A DNA stretch of 64,000 nt. Origin: Streptomyces sp. NRRL S-37 (GTDB lineage: Bacteria; Actinomycetota; Actinomycetes; Streptomycetales; Streptomycetaceae). The DNA lies in the NCBI RefSeq assembly GCF_000721605.1, contig NZ_JOIZ01000025.1:60443-124442 (forward strand), given 5' to 3'. Position numbers and translations under genes: made by a program. Positions 43,375-50,342 of this stretch are shown here, piece after piece. Within the stretch, counting starts at the first letter, position 1. Each line of letters begins with the position of its first letter. Below the pieces are notes generated by a model. It did no database searches, had not been told where the DNA came from, and saw nothing but the letters and a program-made list of their open reading frames with translations.

Positions 43375-44361
43375 TCACGGGGTGGCTCCCCGTGCCGGGA
43401 GCCGGCCGCCGGGCAGTCGGCCGAGGGCGTGCAGGACCTCGGCGGGGGTGATGCGCAGGAGGGCCGGGTCGGGGCGGCCGGCGTGGGGGTCGCCCGGGGG
43501 GCCGTGCCACAGGGTGAGGTGGCGGGGGTGTGCGGGCGGGCCCCACCGGGCGGGCGGGACGGGGCCGAAGAGGGTGACCGTCGGGGTGGCGTGGGCGACC
43601 GCCAGGTGGGCGATGCCGGTGTCGCCGCTGACGACGGCGCGGGCGTCGGCGACGAGCGCGGAGAGCCGGTCGAAGGGCAGGCCGCCGGCGAGGACGTCGG
43701 TGTCGGGCAGCCGGGCCTCCTTGGCGAGCCGGGCCACCAGGTCGTCCTCGTCGGCTCCCCCGGTGACCACCACCCGCAGTCCGTGTTCGCGCAGGGCCCC
43801 GGCGACGGTCGCGTACCGCTCCACGGGCCAGCACCGCGCGGGCGCCCCCGCGCCGGGGTGCAGGACGACGGCGCCGGGGGCGGGGGACGCGGCGTGCGGG
43901 CGGGGCAGCAGCAGGTCGGCGGGGTCGGCGTCGATGCCGTACGAGCGCAGCAGCCGGCACCAGCGGTCCCGCTCGTGTTCGTCCTCGTACCAGGGCGGGC
44001 CCTCGATCTCCGGGGTCTCCGGGTGGGCGAACGCGAGCAGCCGCAGGGGGCGCAGGGCCTGCAGCAGGCGGTGGCTGGGCGGCCCGTTGCCGTGCAGGTC
44101 CACGGCGACGTCCGGGGGCGGGCCGGTCCAGTCGAGGGTGCGGGGCACGGCCCGTCCGGGCGCGGCGGCGGGCAGGACCCGGTCGACCGCTCCCGTGGCG
44201 CGGGCGGCCGGCGCGAGCCCGGCGGGTGCCGCCAGGACGAGTTCGTGTCCGGGGAACCCCCGCCGCAGCGCCCGCAGCGCGGGGACCCCGGCGAGCAGAT
44301 CGCCGAGCCCGAGGGCCCGCAGGACCAGGAGCCGTGGCCGCTGTGCGCGCGTTTCCCTCAT
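43375..44361 (-). CDS. Family 9 (heptosyltransferase-like) glycosyltransferase
   Basis: 328 residues. LLVLRALGLGDLLAGVPALR is the GT9 N-terminal motif; VVLHPGAGAPARCWPVERYA and VSGDTGIAHLAVAHATPTVTL are the donor-binding motifs of ADP-heptose:LPS heptosyltransferases (GT-B fold). Streptomyces has no LPS, so it must build another surface or secreted glycan. ATG 44361. It resembles the other GT9 at 45421. A 112-base gap separates it from the GT4-like gene upstream. Confidence 0.9.
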   Translation of the reverse strand: MRETRAQRPRLLVLRALGLGDLLAGVPALRALRRGFPGHELVLAAPAGLAPAARATGAVDRVLPAAAPGRAVPRTLDWTGPPPDVAVDLHGNGPPSHRLLQALRPLRLLAFAHPETPEIEGPPWYEDEHERDRWCRLLRSYGIDADPADLLLPRPHAASPAPGAVVLHPGAGAPARCWPVERYATVAGALREHGLRVVVTGGADEDDLVARLAKEARLPDTDVLAGGLPFDRLSALVADARAVVSGDTGIAHLAVAHATPTVTLFGPVPPARWGPPAHPRHLTLWHGPPGDPHAGRPDPALLRITPAEVLHALGRLPGGRLPARGATP

Positions 44362-44473
44362 CGCGGGATCTCCGTGGCGCGGGGCGGCGGGCCGGGCAGG
44401 AGGTGTCCGGGGGTGTCCCCGTCGAGGACGGCGCCGGCGGGCGGGCCCGTGTGTCCGGACCCCGGGGCGGTCC

Positions 44474-45424
44474 TCATCGGGTCACCTCCTTCAGCAGCCG
44501 CTCCCAGTCGTCCAGGAAGCGGGACAGGCCGTAGCGGGCGAGCGCCGCGGCGCGGGCGCGCTCACCGGTGCGGCGGGCGTGCGCCGGGTCGGTGACGAAG
44601 TCCCGTACGGCGTCGGTCAGGACGTCGACGCGGTTGGACACCACGCCGGCGCCGGGCGGTACGGCCTCGGTGACCTCGGTGGTGGCGAGGGCGACGACGG
44701 GCATGCCGAGGTGCATCGCCTCCAGCAGGGACAGGCCGAGGGAGGTCCAGCGCACGGGGTGGACGTAGACCCGGCGGCGGGCCAGCGCCCCGTGCAGGTC
44801 CGCCTGGGTCAGTTCGTACGAGCGGCAGCGGTCGGGGGGCAGGCCGAGCCGGCCGGCGAGGCCCTCGGTCCGCATGCCGAAGACGTCGAGGGGCGCGGCG
44901 CCGGCGAAGGCCGGCAGCAGGTCGGTGCCGGTGGTACGGCCGCGCCGCACCGGTTCGTTGACGACGACGGCGGCGTGCGGGAGTTCGCCGGTCCACAGCG
45001 GTCCGGGGTCGACGATGCCGTGTTCGACGACGGTCGTGGGGATGCCCCGGTCGTCCCACATCAGGCGGTTGAAGTGGGTGACGTGGACGAGGGTGACGCC
45101 GGGGACGTCCGCGGCGGGGTGGCGGGTGTCGGGCACGTCGCCGTGCGGGGCGTTGTGCTCCAGGTAGACGAGCGGCGGGCGGCGGCCCAGCCACCGGTCG
45201 ACCAGGGCGAGTTCGTGGGGCCGTTGCAGGACGACGACGTCGATGTCCTCCTCGCGCAGGCGCTCCGGGGGGACCTCGACGACCGAGTCGGGCCAGTCGA
45301 AGGTGCGGGCGCGGCCGAGTCCGTCGGGTCCGCGGTCCGGGGTGACGGGGACGACGTAGGTGTGCGGGCCCCGCACGAAGGCCGTGGTCCACGACCCGTG
45401 CACGTGCCACAGCAGGATCCTCAT
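44474..45424 (-). CDS. Family 4-type glycosyltransferase (GT-B)
   Basis: 316 residues. MRILLWHVHGSW starts a Rossmann-like domain; LVYLEHNAPHGDVPD and FNRLMWDDRGIPTTVVEHGI are GT4-like, and TSLGLSLLEAMHLGMPVVAL contains the E-x7-E donor-binding motif of retaining GT-B enzymes. ATG 45424 overlaps the upstream GT9 stop (ATGA). It belongs to the coupled block running from 48312 to 44474. Confidence 0.88.
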   Translation of the reverse strand: MRILLWHVHGSWTTAFVRGPHTYVVPVTPDRGPDGLGRARTFDWPDSVVEVPPERLREEDIDVVVLQRPHELALVDRWLGRRPPLVYLEHNAPHGDVPDTRHPAADVPGVTLVHVTHFNRLMWDDRGIPTTVVEHGIVDPGPLWTGELPHAAVVVNEPVRRGRTTGTDLLPAFAGAAPLDVFGMRTEGLAGRLGLPPDRCRSYELTQADLHGALARRRVYVHPVRWTSLGLSLLEAMHLGMPVVALATTEVTEAVPPGAGVVSNRVDVLTDAVRDFVTDPAHARRTGERARAAALARYGLSRFLDDWERLLKEVTR

Positions 45425-46410
45425 GTCGCCTCCACGAGCTTGTCGACCGCCGCGACGACGTCAAGCGCGGTCACGGTGTCCAGGCAGGGATGGCCGGGTA
45501 CGGGGCAGCGCCGGGCGCGGGTCCCGGCGCACGGCGCGTCCTGGTCGCCGAGCAGCACGTACGGCACCCCGTACGGCCGCCAGCGCTCGGCGGGGACGAC
45601 CGGCGCGAACAGGGACACCACCGGGGTGTCGACGGCGGCGGCGAGATGGGCGGGGCCGGTGTTGCCGGTGACCACGCAGGCGGCCCCGGCGAGCACGCCG
45701 GCGAGTTCGGCGGCTCCGGTACGGCCGCCGAGGTCGACGGCCCGGCCGCCGGCGACGTACGCGGTCAGGTCCCGTTCCCCCGCGCCGCCGGTGACGACCA
45801 CCCGGCGTCCGGCGGCGGTCAGTTCGCGCACCGCCTGCGCGCAGCGGCCGGGGCTCCAGGCACGGGCGGGCACGCTGGCGCCCGGGTGGACGACGACGTA
45901 CTCCCCGGGTCCGGTCAGCGCCCCGGTCGCGGGCGGCGGGAGCACCCGCAGCCGTCCGTCGTCGACCCGGGGGAAACCGGCGGCCTCGGCGAGGTCCAGC
46001 GCGGCCTCGGCCTCGTGGGCGTGAGGGGCGCGGTGGTGGCGTACGTCGAGGAGGGAGCCGGGGTGGTCCTCGCTGTCGGCGGCGATGAAGCGGACGCCGG
46101 CCAGCCGCAGGAGGAGCGCGGTGGGCAGCGGGGACTGGTGGAAGGAGGTGAGGATCAGCGCGCTGTCGGCGTCGACGGCGGCGACGATGCCGTCGATCTC
46201 CTCCCGGCTGACGGCGGGCGGCTGGAAGCCGGTCCACGGCGAGTCCCAGACGAGCACCTCGTCCACGCCGGGCAGCAGCCGCGCGGCGGGCGCCCCGTGC
46301 GGCCCGCACAGCAGGGTCACGGTGTCGGCCCGGGCCGCGACGGCCCGCACGGCGGGACCGGCGAGCAGCACGTCGCCGAAGCTGTCGAGCCGGGTGACGA
46401 GGGCTTTCAC
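45421..46410 (-). CDS. Family 9 (heptosyltransferase-like) glycosyltransferase
   Basis: 329 residues from GTG 46410. LVTRLDSFGDVLLAGPAVRA, YVVVHPGASVPARAWSPGRC and VTGNTGPAHLAAAVDTPVVSL are GT9 motifs. The C-terminal Cys-rich segment (CAGTRARRCPVPGHPCLDT) is typical of this family. The start overlaps the HAD gene stop (GTGA), so translation is coupled. The frame continues upstream but those residues are low-complexity and belong to the HAD gene region in another frame. Confidence 0.9.
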   Translation of the reverse strand: MKALVTRLDSFGDVLLAGPAVRAVAARADTVTLLCGPHGAPAARLLPGVDEVLVWDSPWTGFQPPAVSREEIDGIVAAVDADSALILTSFHQSPLPTALLLRLAGVRFIAADSEDHPGSLLDVRHHRAPHAHEAEAALDLAEAAGFPRVDDGRLRVLPPPATGALTGPGEYVVVHPGASVPARAWSPGRCAQAVRELTAAGRRVVVTGGAGERDLTAYVAGGRAVDLGGRTGAAELAGVLAGAACVVTGNTGPAHLAAAVDTPVVSLFAPVVPAERWRPYGVPYVLLGDQDAPCAGTRARRCPVPGHPCLDTVTALDVVAAVDKLVEAT

Positions 46411-47069
46411 ACGGGCCTCCCCCGCGGCACACGCTCCGCGCCGGGGCCGGCCGGGGACGCCGGCACGGCACGGGCGGGACCGGCCGGACGGCGGACACCG
46501 GCGAGCGCCTGGCCGGTGGGCGGTGGGGAGGCCGCGGGCCCGTCCCACGCCGGGGTGTTCAGGAGCAGGTGTACCGCTGTCAGGAGGTCCGGGGCCACGT
46601 GGGGGGCGGCGGAGGTCTCCTCGGGGCGGGTCTGCGGGGTGGGGACGAGGAGGGCGTGGGCGCCGGCGCGGTGCGCGGCCTCCACGTCGGCGCCGATGTC
46701 GCCGATGACGACGCAGTCGGCCGGGTCCGTACGAAGGCGGCCGGCGGCCCGGAGGATCATGCCCGGCCGGGGTTTGCGGCAGGGGCAGCCGTCGTCGGGG
46801 CCGTGCGGGCACATGGTCCAGACGTCGAAGGGGCCGAGGAGTTCCTCGACGCGCCGGTTGACACGGCGGGCGTCGGCCTCGGTGAGCAGTCCGCGGGCGA
46901 TGCCGGACTGGTTGGTGACGACGCCGGTGCGGATGCCGCGTGCGCGGAGCGCGTCGAGTGCCTCGCGGGCGCCGTCGACGGGCCGTACCAGGCCGGGGTC
47001 GGCGTTGTAGGGGACGTCGTGGACCAGGGTGCCGTCGCGGTCGAACAGCACCGCCTTCACCGGGCTCAT
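46407..47069 (-). CDS. HAD phosphatase, GmhB-like (heptose-bisphosphate phosphatase family)
   Basis: 220 residues. VLFDRDGTLVHDVPYNADP is the HAD nucleophile motif, VVTNQSGIARG motif II, and CPHGPDDGCPCRKPRPGMI the GmhB zinc-binding insert with its four Cys/His ligands; VIGDIGADVEAAHRAGA is the late acidic motif. It would remove a phosphate from a sugar bisphosphate such as D-glycero-manno-heptose 1,7-bisphosphate. With two GT9 genes beside it, an ADP- or GDP-heptose-type glycan is likely, although GmhA and HldE homologues are not in the window. The last 40 residues are Pro/Ala-rich. Confidence 0.9.
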   Translation of the reverse strand: MSPVKAVLFDRDGTLVHDVPYNADPGLVRPVDGAREALDALRARGIRTGVVTNQSGIARGLLTEADARRVNRRVEELLGPFDVWTMCPHGPDDGCPCRKPRPGMILRAAGRLRTDPADCVVIGDIGADVEAAHRAGAHALLVPTPQTRPEETSAAPHVAPDLLTAVHLLLNTPAWDGPAASPPPTGQALAGVRRPAGPARAVPASPAGPGAERVPRGRPV

Positions 47070-48064
47070 CGGGCCACCTCCTGCCAGGCCGGTGCGTTGC
47101 GGTGGCGCCAGGCCCCGGCCAGCCGGTGCCAGGTCGCGGCGGGCGGGATGACGACGCTGGTGGCCAGTACGGTCGTCACCTCGTCGCGGGTGCGCGGCCC
47201 GGGCACGATGCGGGCGCGGGCGAACTCGGCGGTTCCGGCGGCCCAGCCGAGCGCGCAGGCGGTGGCCGCCCGGCGGTGCCCGGCGGCGGCAAGGGCGCAG
47301 GCGGCGGCACCGGCGGCGGTGATCGCGGTGTGCCGGCGGATCCGGCCGCGCGGCGCGACCGCCTTGTCCCACCAGTCGGGGCCGTGCAGGTGCCGCATCA
47401 GGGCGTCGTCGGCGTGGCCGCGCTGCTGCCCCACCGACGCCCAGCGGGACGCGGGGCGCACCGGGTGCAGCGTGGTGCGGTGGCCCTTGCGGATGCGCCA
47501 GCCGGCGTCGAGGAGGCGCAGCGCGAGGTCGGCGTCCTCGCGGAAGGCGCGGGGGAAACGTTCGTCGAAGCCGCCGACCTGCCGGAGGGCCTCGGTGCGG
47601 TAGGCCATGTCGGCGGTGGTCCAGCGGGCCCGGGTGAGTCCGGCGGTGCCGCGTTCCCAGTCGGTGGGGCGGCGTCCGCCGGGCAGCGGCACGGTGATGA
47701 CGCCCTGGACGCCGGCGGTGTCGGGGGTCGCCTCCTCGAGGTCCCGGACGAGCTGTGCGCACCAGTGCGGCCCCACCTGGACGTCGTCGTCGAGGAAGGC
47801 GATCCAGGGCGCGGTGACGGTGCGCAGCCCGGTGTTGCGTGCGGCGGCGGGCCCCCGGCCGCCGGTGGCGACGGTGGTGGTGCGTTCGCGCAGGTCGCCG
47901 AGGACGGTCAGCGCGTGGGCGAGGGTGCCGGGCGCGGGGTCGGGCCGGTCGTCGACGAGGACGATCTCGTCGGGGCGCGGCCCGCGCGCCGCGGCCAGCG
48001 CGGCGAGGCAGTCGGCGAGGGTGTCCCGCAGCAGGGTGGGGACCACGACGGCGTAGGACGTCAT
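47066..48064 (-). CDS. Family 2 glycosyltransferase
   Basis: 332 residues. VVVPTLLRDTLADCLAAL, IVLVDDRPDPAPG, GGRGPAAARNTGLRTV and APWIAFLDDDVQVGP (D-D-D metal site) mark a GT2 enzyme; GGFDERFPRAFREDADLALR is the acceptor/catalytic region with the ED motif. A C-terminal region with hydrophobic Ala-rich helices (TAITAAGAAACALAAAG) may associate with the membrane. ATG 48064 overlaps the stop of the truncated carbamoyltransferase frame (ATGA). Confidence 0.9.
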   Translation of the reverse strand: MTSYAVVVPTLLRDTLADCLAALAAARGPRPDEIVLVDDRPDPAPGTLAHALTVLGDLRERTTTVATGGRGPAAARNTGLRTVTAPWIAFLDDDVQVGPHWCAQLVRDLEEATPDTAGVQGVITVPLPGGRRPTDWERGTAGLTRARWTTADMAYRTEALRQVGGFDERFPRAFREDADLALRLLDAGWRIRKGHRTTLHPVRPASRWASVGQQRGHADDALMRHLHGPDWWDKAVAPRGRIRRHTAITAAGAAACALAAAGHRRAATACALGWAAGTAEFARARIVPGPRTRDEVTTVLATSVVIPPAATWHRLAGAWRHRNAPAWQEVAR

Positions 48065-48312
48065 CCGGACGCCCTCCCCCCGCGCACCGCGCGGGGCCCG
48101 GTCGCGGGCGGGCCGGCGGGGTCCGGACCCACCCGTTCCCGGCACCGGCGGGCGGACCGCCGCGGCGGTTCCCAGGAGGAGAGGGGCGGCGGGTGTGCGC
48201 CGTGCCCTCGCCGGCCGAGGTGCTCCTCCTCGGCCGCCGCCACCGTCCGGCCGTCGGCGGGCTGCGCGGCGGCGGGGTCGTGGAACAGGGCGTCGATACC
48301 GGGGATGCGCAT
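48061..48312 (-). pseudogene. Truncated NodU/CmcH-type carbamoyltransferase (N-terminal remnant)
   Basis: An 83-residue frame starting MRIPGIDALFHDPAAAQPAD and continuing GRTVAAAEEEHLGRRGHG, the classic N-terminus of carbamoyltransferases (MRILGINAxFHDPAAAL, then VAAAEEERFSRRKHGK), followed by PPPLSSWEPPRRSARRC, also matching. The family is about 550 residues, so about 85% is missing. The remnant is still coupled to the next glycosyltransferase by an ATGA overlap, and GGAG lies upstream of the ATG. Substitutions such as Asn to Asp and Arg to Leu in conserved positions suggest decay. It probably no longer makes an enzyme; it may still act as a translated leader for the operon. Confidence 0.72.
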
Positions 48313-48410
48313 GGGGAGGGTGCTCCGTTCCTGCGGGAAACGAGTACCGCGGGGGTGCGGGTGCCGCGCCCCCGGTTGTCTCAAACACTTGGAGACGACT
48401 CGAACCGCTT

Positions 48411-48435
48411 TGCACTGGTACGCACCTGTATGCAC
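48411..48435. repeat. Three direct repeats of GCAC with a 10-bp period
   Basis: TGCAC at 48411, CGCAC at 48421 and TGCAC at 48431, exactly one helical turn apart, about 100 bases upstream of the remnant's start. A small inverted repeat GTCTC/GAGAC lies nearby at 48379-48395. Could be an activator site for the glycan operon. The rest of the 310-base gap up to 48624 holds nothing recognisable. Confidence 0.35.
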
Positions 48436-48623
48436 CGGCGCGAGGTGGCGGGCAACCGCTCGGACCGGGACGGGTGAGGCGGCTCGGGCGGCCATGAGCC
48501 GCGAGAACCGGCCGACGGCGGGTCCGGGGCCGGCGAGGTGTGCCGGGAGCCGGGCACTGGGCCGGGCGGGTGACCCGTACCCGGACGCGTCGGCGAGCGG
48601 GCCGGATTCCCTAGGATCCCCCC

Positions 48624-49064
48624 GTGGCCACCTTCCAGCTCCGGCGCACGGCGCCCCTGTCCCCCGACGAGGCCTGGCGCCGACTCACGACGTGGCCCCG
48701 CCACGGGGAGGCGGTCCCGCTGACCCGGATGACGGTGACCACTCCCCCGCCCACCGGCGAGGGCACGAGGATCGTCGCCCGTACGGGCCTCGGCCCGCTC
48801 TCCTTCGACGACCCGATGGACGTGACGGTGTGGCGCCCCCCGGCGGACGGCTCCCCGGGGTTCTGCCGGCTGGAGAAGCGCGGCCGGGTCGTCACCGGCT
48901 GGGCGGAGATCGAGGTACGCCCCGGTCCGGGCGGCCGGGCGCGGGTGGTGTGGCGGGAGGAGATCGGCGTCCGCTTCCTGCCCTCCGTCTTCGAGACGGT
49001 CCTGGCACGGGCGGGCCGCCGGGTGTTCGGACGGGCGGTGAACCGGCTGCTGCGGCGGGCCTGA
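48624..49064 (+). CDS. SRPBCC (START-like) family protein
   Basis: 146 residues from GTG 48624. TFQLRRTAPLSPDEAWRRLT, WPRHGEAVPLTRMTVTTPPP and GEGTRIVARTGLGPLSFDDP with a last long helix (VFETVLARAGRRVFGRAVNR) fit the START/SRPBCC fold, a hydrophobic ligand-binding cavity. These small proteins are often of unknown role in Streptomyces. It is convergent with xdhC (14 bases apart). Confidence 0.85.
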   Translation: MATFQLRRTAPLSPDEAWRRLTTWPRHGEAVPLTRMTVTTPPPTGEGTRIVARTGLGPLSFDDPMDVTVWRPPADGSPGFCRLEKRGRVVTGWAEIEVRPGPGGRARVVWREEIGVRFLPSVFETVLARAGRRVFGRAVNRLLRRA

Positions 49065-49078
49065 CCGCTCCGGGGCGC

Positions 49079-50230
49079 TCAGACCACCGACCCGGTCCGG
49101 CCCGCCGCTCCGGGCGCGCCGTCGTGGTGGATCGGGGTGGGGGCGCCGGTGAGGGGCGCGCCGCTGCCGCCGCGCCGGCTCGCGACGATCTCCGCCGCGA
49201 TGGACAGCGCCGTCTCCTCCGGGGTGCGGGCGCCCAGGTCCAGGCCGATCGGTGACCTGAGGCGGGCCAGTTCGAGGTCGGTCACGCCGACGTCGCGCAG
49301 GCGCGCGGTGCGGTCCAGGTGGGTGCGGCGGGAGCCCATGGCGCCGACGTACGCCACCGGCAGCCGCAGCGCCAGCTTCAGCAGCGGTACGTCGAACTTC
49401 GCGTCGTGGGTCAGGACGCACAGCACCGTGCGGGCGTCGACGGGCGTGCGCTCCAGGTACGTGTGCGGCCACTCGACGACGATCTCGTCGGCCTCGGGGA
49501 AGCGGGCCCTGGTGGCGAAGACGGGGCGTGCGTCGCACACCGTGACGTGATGGCCGAGGAACTTGCCCATCCGGACCAGCGCCGCGGCGAAGTCGACCGC
49601 ACCGAAGACGATCATCCGGGGCGGGGGCACGGAGGACTCGACCAGCAGGGTGAGCGGTGCTCCGCAACGCGAGCCCTGCTCTCCGGTCTCCAGGGTGCCG
49701 GTGCGGCCGGCGTCCAGGAGGGCGCCCGCCTCTGCGGCCACCGTGCGGTCCAGTTCCGGACGGTCGCCGAGGCCGCCCTCGTACGAGCCGTCCGGGCGGA
49801 CCGTCAGCGCGCGGCCCAGCAGCTCCGCCGGGCCGCTCACGATCCGCGCCACCGCCACCGCCTCCCCGCGCGCGGCGGCGGCGAGCGCGGACGCGAGCAC
49901 CGGGCGGGCGGGGTCCGCCGCGCGTACCGGTGCGACCAGGATGTCGATGACCCCGCCGCAGGTCAGCCCCACGGCGAAGGCGTCCTCGTCGCTGTAGCCG
50001 AAGCGCTCCAGGACGGTGTCGCCGTCCCTCAGCGCCTGCTCGCACAGCGCGTACACCGCGCCCTCCACGCACCCGCCCGAGACCGAGCCGATCGCCGTGC
50101 CGTCGGCGTCCACCGCGAGCGCGGCGCCGGGCCGGCGGGGCGCGCTGCCGTCGACCGCCACCACGGTGGCCACCGCGAAGTCACGGCCCTGCCCGACCCA
50201 CCGGTCCAGTTCCTCGGCGATGTCCAGCAT
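49079..50230 (-). CDS. XdhC-family protein, molybdenum-cofactor insertion for xanthine dehydrogenase
   Basis: 383 residues. An N-terminal XdhC/CoxI domain (TVVAVDGSAPRRPGAALAVD, IGSVSGGCVEGAVY) is followed by a C-terminal Rossmann domain (MIVFGAVDFAAALVRMGKFL, TVLCVLTHDAKFDVPLLK, AYVGAMGSRRTHLDR). XdhC binds the molybdenum cofactor and promotes its sulfuration and insertion into xanthine dehydrogenase. It lies 113 bases downstream of the large XDH subunit gene and is presumably in the same operon. ATG 50230. Confidence 0.92.
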   Translation of the reverse strand: MLDIAEELDRWVGQGRDFAVATVVAVDGSAPRRPGAALAVDADGTAIGSVSGGCVEGAVYALCEQALRDGDTVLERFGYSDEDAFAVGLTCGGVIDILVAPVRAADPARPVLASALAAAARGEAVAVARIVSGPAELLGRALTVRPDGSYEGGLGDRPELDRTVAAEAGALLDAGRTGTLETGEQGSRCGAPLTLLVESSVPPPRMIVFGAVDFAAALVRMGKFLGHHVTVCDARPVFATRARFPEADEIVVEWPHTYLERTPVDARTVLCVLTHDAKFDVPLLKLALRLPVAYVGAMGSRRTHLDRTARLRDVGVTDLELARLRSPIGLDLGARTPEETALSIAAEIVASRRGGSGAPLTGAPTPIHHDGAPGAAGRTGSVV

Positions 50231-50342
50231 CTCTCGCTCTCCTCGGCTGCGGTCGCGTGACAGGTGCCCGCGAACGGCGGCCGGCGCACGCCCGGCCGGC
50301 TCTCGGCCCAGGCGGGGTCGCCTGCCCGCGGCGGCGGGTCGG

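Noticed and set aside
45421..46812. Longer start for the GT9 and HAD frames
   Set aside because: The extra N-terminal residues are antisense-type low-complexity sequence; GTGA overlaps at 46407-46410 fit the shorter starts.
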